64,000 nt of DNA from Amycolatopsis lurida (GCF_900105055.1 NZ_FNTA01000004.1:1488001-1552000), one strand, 5' to 3'; shown: positions 21,676-30,011, counted from the stretch's first letter. Numbers and translations: made by a program. Notes: generated by a model from the sequence alone, not told the origin.

Positions 21676-21792
21676 ACCGGTGAACCTAGACGGCACCACC
21701 GACAGTTCTGTGCGTCTTCGGTGAACCCGCGGGCGCTCAAGCCGTCTCCAGCTCCTGACACTTCTGACCGGTTTGGCTTCCCCACCGACCGA

Positions 21793-22557
21793 TCATCGGG
21801 TCGCGAGCCGCAGAAGGGCCCAGAGTTGTCCCGCCATGTCCTGGTCTCCGCTGACCGTCACCGCCGTCGGACCCGCCCGGCCCCAGAGCCACCGGTAGAT
21901 CTTGTCCGGCTTCCCGGTGATCAGGTCGTCCGCGCGCTGGGCCTCCTCGGCCGAGCACCGCCAGGCGACGGTCTCCGTCGGCCCCGCCCTGGCGATCCAG
22001 GTGTGGCCCGCGGTGCGCACGCCGACCGAGCCGGTCTTGGTACCGGACAGACCCAGCAACGGCAGCCGCTGGCCGAACCACAGCACCAGCGCCTCGTCGA
22101 TCCCGTCGAGTGCCACGTCTTCCGGGATCTTCGACACTTCCCGGCCGGCCGCGCTCTCCGCGTCGATCCGGTGGATCGTCGTCTCGTGCGCCGTCCGCCG
22201 CCGCCAGAACCCGTAGCTGCGGTCCGCCGGCCACCAGGTCGGCGCCAGTTCGTCCGGGTCGTGCGCGGACAGTTCGGCGACGAGTTCGTCCCGGCCCTCG
22301 CGGAAGTAGTCCTCCAGGCTCTGTCCCGGCCCCGGTTTGCGCTGCCAGTGCTCGGGACGCCGTCCGTCGGTGATCCAGCGGCGGGTGACCCGGTACACGC
22401 TGCCGACGTGCCTGAGGACCTCGCCGAGCGTCCAGCCGGGGCAGGTCGGGACCGGCGCGTCGGCGGACGCGGTATGCGCCACCTGGGCCATCAGCTCGGT
22501 TTCGGCACCGATCGCCTCCAGGAACCTGCCCTGGTCGATCATGGCCTGCCCGGCCAT
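21793..22557 (-). CDS. Maleylpyruvate isomerase-family (MDMPI) mycothiol-dependent protein
   Basis: A 254-residue protein with the DinB-like MDMPI N-terminal helical bundle (CPGWTLGEVLRHVGSVYRV) and an MDMPI C-terminal domain. The likely zinc ligands are His in LRHVGS, and Glu and His in AHETTIHRID. Relatives use mycothiol as cofactor, which fits an actinobacterium. The substrate is unknown. ATG 22557 has GAGAGGGGG upstream. It is a single gene between VOC and HEPN genes. Confidence 0.8.
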   Translation of the reverse strand: MAGQAMIDQGRFLEAIGAETELMAQVAHTASADAPVPTCPGWTLGEVLRHVGSVYRVTRRWITDGRRPEHWQRKPGPGQSLEDYFREGRDELVAELSAHDPDELAPTWWPADRSYGFWRRRTAHETTIHRIDAESAAGREVSKIPEDVALDGIDEALVLWFGQRLPLLGLSGTKTGSVGVRTAGHTWIARAGPTETVAWRCSAEEAQRADDLITGKPDKIYRWLWGRAGPTAVTVSGDQDMAGQLWALLRLATR

Positions 22558-22685
22558 CGCGCACCCCCTCTCCGTGGCGGTTCTGTGCATGGGTGAACCC
22601 CGCGTCCGCGATCGGCGTCGCAGGGCGCGGGCTGGTCTTTTCGAGTCACGAAGGAGATCCGGGAGCGCGTCTGAGAGCCACCGGC

Positions 22686-23168
22686 TCAGGCCACATGCGC
22701 CGAGTCACCCATCGGCAGCCCGTGCACCACCCGTCGCACCAGTTCCAGGAACACCGTGGCGGCCCGGGTCAGTTCGTCCGCCAGCTCGACGGTGACCTTG
22801 CCGGTGATACCCGCCTGCGCGGCGGCTCGCGTCGCCGAATTGGCCGCGAAGAACGCCGCCCATTCCTTCAGCTCGGGCGCGACGGAGTCGAGCAGCACCC
22901 AGCCGCTCGCCGGCCGGGCACGGCCCCGGTGCGGACGGCCGCGGGCCTCCAGTACCGCCGCCGCACCCCGCAGCGCGGCGAGATACGCCCCGATGAACCG
23001 CTCCGCGGGAGTACTCTCCCGCTCTGCTTCGGCGAGACCCCGCCTCGCCTGCGCGTACAAGGAGACCGCCGCGGGTGGTGCCGGCGGGCGCAACGACATC
23101 GGCAGGGCGGGCTGTGCGGCGCCCCCCGGCCTCTCGGCTTCGTCGGGGGACACGACCGAAACGGACAT
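22686..23168 (-). CDS. SAV_6107-family HEPN domain protein
   Basis: A 160-residue helical protein. The N-terminal 35 residues are proline-rich and disordered. The core (about 37-150) is all-alpha with SLYAQARRGLAEAERESTPAERFIGAYLAALRGAAAVLE, typical of the SAV_6107 HEPN family found near SOS repair genes in actinobacteria. The classical HEPN RNase motif RxxxxH is not evident. A perfect LexA box and a 14-bp hairpin lie in its upstream region, and the ribosome site GGAGGAGGG is strong. DNA-damage induction is a reasonable inference; its activity is unknown. Confidence 0.8.
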   Translation of the reverse strand: MSVSVVSPDEAERPGGAAQPALPMSLRPPAPPAAVSLYAQARRGLAEAERESTPAERFIGAYLAALRGAAAVLEARGRPHRGRARPASGWVLLDSVAPELKEWAAFFAANSATRAAAQAGITGKVTVELADELTRAATVFLELVRRVVHGLPMGDSAHVA

Positions 23169-23200
23169 GACGACCCTCCTCCTGTACGTGAGCGCCTGCC

Positions 23201-23245
23201 GGTGCCCGGCGCCGAGGCGCTTCCCCCGCCCCGGCGCCGGGCACC
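23201..23245 (-). promoter_or_regulatory. 14-bp leader hairpin of the HEPN gene
   Basis: GGTGCCCGGCGCCG (23201-23214) and its exact reverse complement (23232-23245) form a very stable stem in the 5' leader, between the LexA box and the ribosome binding site. Confidence 0.55.
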
Positions 23246-23268
23246 TACCGGTGCGCGCTCACCGAATG

Positions 23269-23284
23269 TCGAACGTCTGTTCGA
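23269..23284. promoter_or_regulatory. Perfect LexA (SOS) box upstream of the HEPN gene
   Basis: TCGAAC-GTCT-GTTCGA is a perfect match to the SOS consensus, about 100 bp before the HEPN start. The half-sites and the GTCT centre match the recA box at 12192. The plus-strand YbaK gene starts about 105 bp away on the other side. Confidence 0.8.
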
Positions 23285-23389
23285 ACAACTCCAATGTAAC
23301 CCCGAAGTGCCCCATTCCTCAACCCCGTACCGGGGTGATCGCCGCATGTGGTGCGGGACACGGCATCGGCCACGTGATCTCATAGACGC

Positions 23390-23920
23390 ATGAGCACCAT
23401 CGACCGGTCCGGTCATCCCGCGGTGGCCAAGGTCGCGGCCGCGCTCGCCGAGGCGGGCCAGCACGCCGCCGCCGACGGGATCCGGATCCTCCCCGCCGAA
23501 GTCCGCACGGCCGAGCAGGCCGCCGAAGCGCTCGGTGTCGAGGCCGGCGCGATCGCGAACAGCCTCGTCTTCCGCAGCCGCACCGGCGACACGGAGACGG
23601 CCCTGCTCGCACTGACCTCGGGCGCGCACCGCGCCGACACCGCGCTGCTCGCGTCGCTGACCGGAGCCGACGAGATCGGCAAGGCGGACGCGGATTTCGT
23701 CCGCGCGCACACGGGGCAGCCGATCGGCGGCGTCGCCCCGGTCGGTCACCCGATGGCGTTGACCACCCTCGTCGACACCGCGCTGCGCGCGCACGAGGTC
23801 GTCTGGGCCGCCGCCGGGCATCCGAAGTCGGTGTACCCCACGACGTTCGACGGCCTCGTCGCGCTGACCGGGGGTACTCCCGCGGACGTCGCGGGCGACG
23901 GGCAGGATGGGCGCCCGTGA
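23390..23920 (+). CDS. YbaK/ProX-type aminoacyl-tRNA deacylase domain protein
   Basis: A 176-residue protein of the YbaK/EbsC fold, a family that hydrolyses mischarged tRNAs such as Cys-tRNA(Pro). It shows RTAEQAAEALGVEAGAIANSLVFRS, the GxGAHRAD-like region TSGAHRADTALL, and GQPIGGVAPVGH, which is the conserved substrate pocket. The position that carries the catalytic lysine in YbaK seems to be Asn (IANSLVF), so activity or specificity may differ. Its TGA overlaps the GTG of the next gene (GTGA), implying coupling to the GNAT. Confidence 0.8.
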   Translation: MSTIDRSGHPAVAKVAAALAEAGQHAAADGIRILPAEVRTAEQAAEALGVEAGAIANSLVFRSRTGDTETALLALTSGAHRADTALLASLTGADEIGKADADFVRAHTGQPIGGVAPVGHPMALTTLVDTALRAHEVVWAAAGHPKSVYPTTFDGLVALTGGTPADVAGDGQDGRP

Positions 23921-24480
23921 CCGCGATGTCCTCGGAATGCACCCGTTACGTCCAGCTGTCCGCGGACGAGTTCCGCGCCCGGCTCCCCGAGGCGCTGACC
24001 ATCTACGTCAACGCCATGCGCTACCCCGAAGGCACGGCGGAGCAACGCGCGCCGATGTGGCTCACGCACGCGCTGCGCGAAGGCTGGCGCTGCATGGCCG
24101 CGCTCGACGCGGACGGTGTCCTGCTCGGGCTCGCCTACGGCTACAAGGGCCGCGGCGGCCAGTGGTGGCACGAGCAGGTCCGCCACGGCCTGACCCGGCG
24201 TGAGGGCCAGGCCGCCGCCGAGCACTGGATGTCCGACTACTTCGAACTCACCGAGATCCACGTCAGCCCCGAAAGCCAGGGGAAGCGGATCGGCGAGGAC
24301 CTCCTGCGACGGCTGCTCGACGGCGTGCCCAGCGCCCACGTCCTCCTTTCCACGCCGGAAGGCACCAGCCGGGCCTGGAACCTGTACCGGCGGGTCGGCT
24401 TCGTCGACGTGCTGCGGGATTACCACTTCGCCGGGGATCCGCGGCCGTTCGCGATCCTCGGCCGGACGCTGCCGCTCTAG
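23917..24480 (+). CDS. GNAT family N-acetyltransferase
   Basis: A 187-residue acetyltransferase. The acetyl-CoA motif is HVSPESQGKRIGEDLLRRLL, preceded by YFELTEI and followed by LYRRVGFVDVLRDYHF, a typical GNAT C-terminus. GTG 23917 overlaps the YbaK-like gene by four bases; ATG 23926 is the alternative start. Its TAG and the TAG of the convergent transporter gene share the four bases CTAG. The substrate is unknown. Confidence 0.82.
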   Translation: MTAMSSECTRYVQLSADEFRARLPEALTIYVNAMRYPEGTAEQRAPMWLTHALREGWRCMAALDADGVLLGLAYGYKGRGGQWWHEQVRHGLTRREGQAAAEHWMSDYFELTEIHVSPESQGKRIGEDLLRRLLDGVPSAHVLLSTPEGTSRAWNLYRRVGFVDVLRDYHFAGDPRPFAILGRTLPL

Positions 24481-25358
24481 GGTTTCGAGTAGGCGACCGT
24501 GAGCGCGGCGATGAGCACCACCGCGCCGCACCAGCCCACGACGCCGAGCCGTTCCCCGAGCAGCACCATGGACAGCAGCGCGGCGGTCAACGGTTCGAGC
24601 AGGGCGGACAACGCGGCCAGTACGGGATGCGCGCTTTCGAGACCGCGGAAGTACGCGGCGTACGCCAGCGCCGTCGGCACGACTCCGAAGTAGACGACGA
24701 GCGCGAGCACGTCGGCCTGAAACGGCACCCCCATCCCGAACCACAGCGCGGCGGGGGCGAGCGCGGCGCCGCCGATCAGACAGCCGAAAGCCGTGGTGGG
24801 CAAGGGATCGAGGCCTTCGACACGGGTCGCGGTCACCAGTGTCAGCGCGGCGAACCCGGCCGCGGCGAGCAGGGCGAACAGCACCCCCGCGATGTCGACC
24901 TCCTGCCCGGGCGTCCACTGCAGCAGCGCGAGCCCGATGAGGGAGCCGGCCACGGACACCGCGGTCCACGCTCCGGGCAGGCGGCGGGTCTTGACGGCCG
25001 TCGCGACGGCGAGCAGGACGGGCGCGCTGCCGATGGTGGTCATCGTCGCGACGCTCACGGAACTCAGCGAGACCGCGGCGAAGTAGCTCGTTTGGAAGAG
25101 GGCGAACAACCCGCCGACCGCCAGGAGGCGACGGCGGACCAGCGGCGTCCGGGGAAGACCGCGAAGGCCTCCGGTGAGCCAGAGATAGCCGGCGGCGATC
25201 ACGCCGCCGATGAGCAGCCGGTACGCGGCGACGCTCAGGGGATGGAGTCCCGCGCGGGACGCGAGCAGGGATCCGGCGAGGCCGCCGGTCCCCCAGAGGA
25301 CTCCGGCGAGGACGAGCGCGGCCGACGATCGGGCGCGCGTGGGTACGGCAACGGACAT
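24477..25358 (-). CDS. EamA/DMT family transporter
   Basis: A 293-residue integral membrane protein with about ten helices in two EamA repeats. The first repeat has GVLWGTGGLAGSLL and the second GVLFALLAAAGFAALTL, both typical of drug/metabolite exporters. The cargo (amino acid, metabolite or drug) cannot be read. ATG 25358 has AGGAG upstream. A long leader precedes it with a 13-codon uORF and a hairpin, so expression is probably regulated. It is convergent and overlaps the GNAT stop by 4 bp. Confidence 0.87.
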   Translation of the reverse strand: MSVAVPTRARSSAALVLAGVLWGTGGLAGSLLASRAGLHPLSVAAYRLLIGGVIAAGYLWLTGGLRGLPRTPLVRRRLLAVGGLFALFQTSYFAAVSLSSVSVATMTTIGSAPVLLAVATAVKTRRLPGAWTAVSVAGSLIGLALLQWTPGQEVDIAGVLFALLAAAGFAALTLVTATRVEGLDPLPTTAFGCLIGGAALAPAALWFGMGVPFQADVLALVVYFGVVPTALAYAAYFRGLESAHPVLAALSALLEPLTAALLSMVLLGERLGVVGWCGAVVLIAALTVAYSKP

Positions 25359-25405
25359 GGGGAAACGCTCCTGCGTCTGTGTCGGTCGGAACGGACGTCG
25401 ACGAC

Positions 25406-25473
25406 GCGGGGTGCTTCAGTGCAGCACGGATCGGCCGGGCGGCTGGAACGCCGCGCGGCCGGAGACACCCCGC
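25406..25473 (-). promoter_or_regulatory. Large hairpin in the leader of the DMT transporter
   Basis: GCGGGGTG (25406-25413) and CACCCCGC (25466-25473) close a 68-nt structure with a GC-rich inner stem (CGGCCG with GGCGGC arms). Its 5' side in the transcript begins at the base after the uORF stop codon, so a ribosome terminating on the uORF would touch the stem. Confidence 0.55.
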
Positions 25474-25515
25474 TCAGGAGGCGGGGGGCGGGTTGCCGAG
25501 ACGGATCCGGTGCAT
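25474..25515 (-). CDS. 13-codon leaderless uORF (MHRIRLGNPPPAS) before the DMT transporter
   Basis: ATG 25515 opens a short frame ending in TGA at 25474. The hexamer TACGTT lies 6 bases before the ATG and no ribosome site exists, so the transcript probably begins at the ATG. The peptide has three consecutive prolines just before Ala-Ser-stop, a context that slows ribosomes. The hairpin at 25406-25473 follows at once. This looks like a leader peptide that senses translation status or an antibiotic or amino acid; the signal is unknown. Confidence 0.5.
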   Translation of the reverse strand: MHRIRLGNPPPAS

Positions 25516-25552
25516 GAGGGGAACGTATCAAGGCGGGCAAGTGAATAAGGCT

Positions 25553-25595
25553 GAAGGACGCTTTCCCCGCGTCACCTGCGGGGAAAGCGTCCTTC
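25553..25595. terminator. Hairpin terminator of the DUF885 gene
   Basis: 18-bp perfect arms (25553-25570 and 25578-25595; core GAAGGACGCTTTCCCCGC) with a 7-base loop, next to the DUF885 stop codon. It also separates that gene from the DMT leader promoter. Confidence 0.75.
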
Positions 25596-25598
25596 GGC

Positions 25599-27284
25599 TC
25601 AGTCCAGCGCGGCCAGCATCTCCCGCAGCGTGTCCAGCCCCATCCCGCCGAGCGCCAGCGCCCGCGTGTGGAACTGTTTGATGTCGAACGCGTCGCCCTG
25701 CCGCTCGCGGGCCTCCTCGCGGGCGGTGAGCCAGAGCCGTTCGCCGAGCTTGTACGACGGCGCCTGCCCGGGCCAGCCCAGGTAGCGGTCGATCTCGTCG
25801 TGCACGTGGGCGGAGTCGGTGACGGTCCGGGTGAGCATGAACTCCAGGCCCAGTTCGGGTGTCCACCGCTCGCCCTCGTGGAAGCCGGTGCCCGCCGGGA
25901 TCTCCAGTTCCAGGTGCATGCCGATGTCGACGATCACCCGCGCGGCGCGGAACAGCTGCTCGGACAGCATGCCGAACAGTTCACCGTCGTCGGCGAGGAA
26001 CCCGAGGTCCTCCATCAGCCGCTCGGAGTACAGCGCCCAGCCCTCGGCGTGCCCGGAGGTGAACGCCAGCAGCCGCTGGTACTTGTTGAGCGACTCCGAC
26101 TGGTCGACCGCGGTCGCGATCTGCAGGTGGTGGCCCGGCGCGCCCTCGTGGTAGACGGTGCTGACCTCGCGCCAGGTGGTGAACTCGTCCCGGCCCTGCG
26201 GCAGCGACCACCACATGCGGCCGGGGCGGGAGAAGTCCTCGCTCGGGCCGGTGTAGTACGCGCCGACGGTGCCGCCGGGCGGGGCGATCTTGCACTCCAG
26301 CGCCATCACCCGGTCGGAGATGTCGAAGTGCTTGCCGCGCAACGACTTCAGCGCGTTGTCGGACAGGTTCTGCATCCAGGCCTGGAATTCCGCCCGGCCG
26401 CGCACGACGTACTTGGGGTCGGCGTCGAGGGCGGCGGCCGCCTCGGCGAGGGTCGCGCCGGGTTTGATCCGGCCGGCGACCTCGCGCATCTCGGTCTCGA
26501 TGCGGGTGAACTCGGCCCAGCCCCAGGCGTAAGCCTCGTCCAGGTCGAAGGTGGCTCCGGTGAACAAACGGGACCACAGCCGGTAGACCTCGGCGCCGAC
26601 GGCGTCCTTGACCGGCGCCAGCGGGGCGAGTTCGGCGCGGAGGAAACCGGCGAACTCCGCGTACGCCTCCTGCGCGGCGTGAGCGGCCTGACCGAGCTCC
26701 GCGCGCAGCTTGTCGTCGACGTCCTTCGCCCCCGCGACCAGCGTCTCGAAGAAACCGTCGTCGTCCTTCAACCCCGCCCAGGTTTCGGCCTGTTCGGCGA
26801 CCTTGCCGACCTGCCGCAACGCCGACACCCGGCCCGCGTCCGCGGCCGCGAGCAGCGAGGCACGGAGACCGGCGAGCGCTTCGGGCACCCTCGCCATCCG
26901 GGCGGCGATCGTCGCCCAGTCCTCCGCGGTGTCGGTGGCCATGTAGTCGAAGACCATGCGCACTTCCTGCACGGGGCTTTCGATCACGTTCAGCACCGCG
27001 AGGTCGAGACCCGCCTCGTGGATCTCCAGCTGCAACCCGAGCCGCTCGGTGAACACCGCCTTGGCCGCGCGCTCGCCGTCGTCGGCGGGTTCGGCCGCTT
27101 CGATGTCGGCCAGCGCGCGGGCGGCGATGGCGGCCCGCGCCGCGTGCCCGGCGGGCGAGTAGTCGGTCAGCTGGTCGTCGTATCCGGAGATGCCGTACGT
27201 CGTCGCGGCGACCGGGTCGGCCGCGGCGTAGTCGTCGACGTACCGGTCACAGATCTGGTGCACATTTCGCGCGGTTGAAGCCAT
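25599..27284 (-). CDS. DUF885 family protein (putative zinc metallopeptidase)
   Basis: A 561-residue, mostly helical protein. The signature TVYHEGAPGHHLQIA near residue 375 provides an HExxx-HH arrangement like gluzincin-type zinc sites. The C-terminus LGGMGLDTLREML is typical. No signal peptide is seen, so it is probably cytoplasmic; the substrate is unknown. ATG 27284 has TAGCGT at 7 bases and no ribosome site (leaderless). Confidence 0.82.
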   Translation of the reverse strand: MASTARNVHQICDRYVDDYAAADPVAATTYGISGYDDQLTDYSPAGHAARAAIAARALADIEAAEPADDGERAAKAVFTERLGLQLEIHEAGLDLAVLNVIESPVQEVRMVFDYMATDTAEDWATIAARMARVPEALAGLRASLLAAADAGRVSALRQVGKVAEQAETWAGLKDDDGFFETLVAGAKDVDDKLRAELGQAAHAAQEAYAEFAGFLRAELAPLAPVKDAVGAEVYRLWSRLFTGATFDLDEAYAWGWAEFTRIETEMREVAGRIKPGATLAEAAAALDADPKYVVRGRAEFQAWMQNLSDNALKSLRGKHFDISDRVMALECKIAPPGGTVGAYYTGPSEDFSRPGRMWWSLPQGRDEFTTWREVSTVYHEGAPGHHLQIATAVDQSESLNKYQRLLAFTSGHAEGWALYSERLMEDLGFLADDGELFGMLSEQLFRAARVIVDIGMHLELEIPAGTGFHEGERWTPELGLEFMLTRTVTDSAHVHDEIDRYLGWPGQAPSYKLGERLWLTAREEARERQGDAFDIKQFHTRALALGGMGLDTLREMLAALD

Positions 27285-27326
27285 GACCGGCACGCTACCG
27301 GGACGGCGGGCGACTTCGGTACGGAG

Positions 27327-28211
27327 TTACGCGCGGGCCGGGACCAGCCCGAGCCTGCTGACCACCTCACGCGTGGCCTTGGACCGGTTGAACGTGTAGA
27401 AGTGCAGGTCGGGGACGCCTTCGGCGATGAGCCGCTCCCCCAATTCGGTCACCGCGTCGATCCCTGCGGCGCGGAAGGCCTTGGGGTCGCCGGCCAGCGG
27501 TTCGAGCCGGTCCAGCAGCCGCCGCGGCGCGGGCGCGCCGGACAGCTTGATGGACGTGTGCAGGGTCCGCGGCGTGGTCAGCGGCATGATGCCGGGGATG
27601 ACCAGCGCCTCGCAGCCGGTGGCCGCCACCCGGTCGCGCAGGCGGAGGAAGTCCTCCGGCTCGAAGAACAGCTGCGCGATCGCGAAATCCGCGCCGGCGC
27701 GGAGCTTGCGCACGAGGTACTCGGTGTCGGCTTCGAGGTCGGCCGAGCGCGGGTGGCCGTACGGGAAGGCCGAGACGCCGACGCAGAAGTCGCCGAGCGA
27801 ACGCACCAGCTCGACGAGTTCCTCGGCGTAGTTGAGCCCCTCCGGATGCGGGACCCAGTCGCCGTAGACGTCGCCCGGCGGGTCGCCTCGCAGCGCGAGG
27901 ATGTTCCGCACGCCGACGGCGGCGTACCAGCCGATGACGTTGCGCAGTTCCGCGACCGAGTGGTTCACGGCGGTGAGGTGCGCCATCGGCACCAGCGTGG
28001 TCTCGGTGGCGACGCGGGCGATGCTGCGGATCGTGCCGTCCCGGCTGGAGCCGCCGGCGCCGTAGGTGATCGACATGTACGCCGGGTCCAGCGGCTCGAG
28101 TTCCCGGATCGACTTCCACAGCACGGCCTCGTCGGCCGCGTCGCGGGGCGGGAAGAACTCGATGGAGAACACGGGTCCATCACCCTGCAACCGCTCGACC
28201 ACCGAAGTCAT
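27327..28211 (-). CDS. metF: 5,10-methylenetetrahydrofolate reductase
   Basis: A 294-residue flavoprotein that makes 5-methyltetrahydrofolate for methionine synthesis. Family motifs are FSIEFFPPRD near the N-terminus (catalytic Glu), SITYGAGGSSRDGT, NILALRGDPP (FAD contact) and IAQLFFEPEDF. ATG 28211 follows TAAAAT by 6 bases with no ribosome site, the clearest leaderless promoter in the window. No methionine riboswitch is visible in the short upstream region. Confidence 0.95.
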   Translation of the reverse strand: MTSVVERLQGDGPVFSIEFFPPRDAADEAVLWKSIRELEPLDPAYMSITYGAGGSSRDGTIRSIARVATETTLVPMAHLTAVNHSVAELRNVIGWYAAVGVRNILALRGDPPGDVYGDWVPHPEGLNYAEELVELVRSLGDFCVGVSAFPYGHPRSADLEADTEYLVRKLRAGADFAIAQLFFEPEDFLRLRDRVAATGCEALVIPGIMPLTTPRTLHTSIKLSGAPAPRRLLDRLEPLAGDPKAFRAAGIDAVTELGERLIAEGVPDLHFYTFNRSKATREVVSRLGLVPARA

Positions 28212-28347
28212 TCCGTCATTTTAAGGGGGAATGTCCGCTGGCTGGGAGCCCCCTCTCAGGCTTTGGGCGTGCGACTTCAGCCACGTACGAGCGGTTGCCG
28301 AGCGGAGCCGGGCTGGGGAGACTCGGTGACGAGCACAGGGAGCCGCC

Positions 28348-29025
28348 ATGAGCGCCGAAACCGACACCAGCTGGGACGAGGACGTCCGCGTCGCGGTCTA
28401 CCGCGCGTTCGCCGAGCACGGGAGGCCGCCGACGGCCCCGGAACTGGCCGACGCCGCCCACGGATCGCTCGCGGTGGCGAAACAGGCGCTGCACCGGCTC
28501 GCGGAGCGGCGGCATCTCGTGCTCGACGACTGCGAGCACGTCGTGCTGGCGCATCCGTTCGCGGCGATCCCGCTGGGGTTCTCCGTGATGGGCGCGCACA
28601 CGCTGTGGTGGGGTGGCTGCGCGTGGGACGCGTTCGCGATCCCGCATCTGGTCAAGGCCGAACCCGAGGTGCTGGTGTCCACGCGCTGCCGTGGCTGCGG
28701 CGAGCCGCACGCCCTGCTGGTGAACGACCGCACCCCGCCGACGGGTGAGCTGGTCGCACACTTCCTGGTGCCGGTGGCGCGGATGTGGGACGACGTCGTG
28801 TACACCTGCGGCAACCAGCGCCTGTTCTGCGGCGAGTCCTGTGTGGACGGATGGCTGGCGGAAACGGGACAGGACAAGGGTTACGTCATGGATCTGGCGA
28901 CGCTGTGGCGGCTCGCGGCCGGCTGGTACGAGGGCAGGCTCGAGCACGGGTACGTCCGCCGGGATCCGGCCGCCGCGGCCGCGTACTTCAAGCAGGCCGG
29001 GGTGAGCGGCCCGTTCTGGAGCTAG
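28348..29025 (+). CDS. Organomercurial lyase (MerB)-like protein
   Basis: The 225-residue protein has an N-terminal winged-helix (about 10-60) and a MerB core. Cys91 and Asp94 in WWGGCAWDAFAIPHL and Cys151 in RLFCGESCVDGW match the catalytic Cys96, Asp99 and Cys159 of MerB, which breaks carbon-mercury bonds. No merA, merR or merT lies nearby, so it may have another or an orphan role. Its TAG overlaps the convergent azlD stop (CTAG). Confidence 0.72.
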   Translation: MSAETDTSWDEDVRVAVYRAFAEHGRPPTAPELADAAHGSLAVAKQALHRLAERRHLVLDDCEHVVLAHPFAAIPLGFSVMGAHTLWWGGCAWDAFAIPHLVKAEPEVLVSTRCRGCGEPHALLVNDRTPPTGELVAHFLVPVARMWDDVVYTCGNQRLFCGESCVDGWLAETGQDKGYVMDLATLWRLAAGWYEGRLEHGYVRRDPAAAAAYFKQAGVSGPFWS

Positions 29026-29327
29026 ACCAGGAACCGCAGGACGGCGGCGACGACGACCCCGCAGAGGATCGCGACGAGCACCGGCACGCGCAGCGCGTAG
29101 GTCACGGCGATCGCGGCAAGGCCGGCGCAAAGGGTCCAGTCGAGCCCGGACCAGGCCGGGCCTGCCACGTCCGTGAGCACGAGACCGGCCAGCAACGCGG
29201 GCGCGAGCAGCGCGATCACGCCCGCGAGCCGAGGCGGCAGCGTCCGGTCGCCGAGCAGGACCGGGCCCGCCGCCTTGAACCCGATGCTGACCAGCGCGAC
29301 GAGGACGATGGCGAGCCAGAGCGTCAT
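29022..29327 (-). CDS. azlD: AzlD family branched-chain amino acid exporter subunit
   Basis: A 101-residue membrane protein with three to four helices; LWLAIVLVALVSIGFKAAGPVLLG is the AzlD start. It partners AzlC to export branched-chain amino acids or analogues. Its ATG overlaps the azlC stop (ATGA). A much longer open frame runs upstream through azlC but has no family support. Confidence 0.85.
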   Translation of the reverse strand: MTLWLAIVLVALVSIGFKAAGPVLLGDRTLPPRLAGVIALLAPALLAGLVLTDVAGPAWSGLDWTLCAGLAAIAVTYALRVPVLVAILCGVVVAAVLRFLV

Positions 29328-29992
29328 CGCCGGGCCCCCAGCCCGAGCAGCGCGGCGGCGGAGGCGCCGATCAGCGCGAGCCCGACCGGGACGAACAGCA
29401 CCAGGATCCCCGCCAGGAAGGCGGCGAGGGCCGCGGTCAGGACCGCCTGGCGCGAACGGCGCAGTTCGTCGATGAGCAGGACCAGGAAGAAGCCCGGGAA
29501 CACGACGTCGAGCCCGAACCGCGAGACGACGTCCGGTGGTGGCGCGGCCAGAACGCCCAGCACCGTCCCCAGTACCCATGCGGGCAGCTGGACGAGCGTG
29601 CAGCCGATGAGCTTCTCGCGGTCGAAACGCCCTTCGCCGAGGTGGGCGGCCACCCAGGAACCGTCGACGACGGCCTGGCCTTCCCACGCGCGCCGCAGCC
29701 GCCCGCCGCGCAGGTCCGCGGCGACCGCGGCACCCATCGGCAGGAACCGGGCGTTGATCAGGGCCGCGGCGCCCACCGCGACGGCGAGGTTGCCGCCGCC
29801 CGCGAGCGCGGTGGCCATCGCGAACTGGGCCGACCCGGAGAACACGAGGATCGAAGCGACGATCGGGGCGGCGATCCCCCAGCCCAGCGTCTGGCTGTAC
29901 GCGCCGAAGGTGACACCGAGAATGAAGGTCGCGACACCCAGCCCGAGCCCGACACGGGCGCCGGCCAGGTAGCTGTGCCGGAGCGTTGTCAT
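29324..29992 (-). CDS. azlC: AzlC family branched-chain amino acid exporter subunit
   Basis: A 222-residue permease with about six helices, including GVTFGAYSQTLGWGIAAPIV and the conserved FSGSAQFAMATAL. Together with AzlD it forms an LIV-exporter-type efflux pair. It is transcribed divergently from a CGNR zinc-finger regulator 47 bp away, which is the likely controller. GAGGT sits very close to ATG 29992. Confidence 0.87.
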   Translation of the reverse strand: MTTLRHSYLAGARVGLGLGVATFILGVTFGAYSQTLGWGIAAPIVASILVFSGSAQFAMATALAGGGNLAVAVGAAALINARFLPMGAAVAADLRGGRLRRAWEGQAVVDGSWVAAHLGEGRFDREKLIGCTLVQLPAWVLGTVLGVLAAPPPDVVSRFGLDVVFPGFFLVLLIDELRRSRQAVLTAALAAFLAGILVLFVPVGLALIGASAAALLGLGARR

Positions 29993-30011
29993 ACCTCGAC
30001 CCTAACAAGCT

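Noticed and set aside
28212..28347. Possible methionine or B12 riboswitch before metF
   Set aside because: The metF start has a leaderless promoter 6 bases upstream, leaving no room for a leader on that strand.
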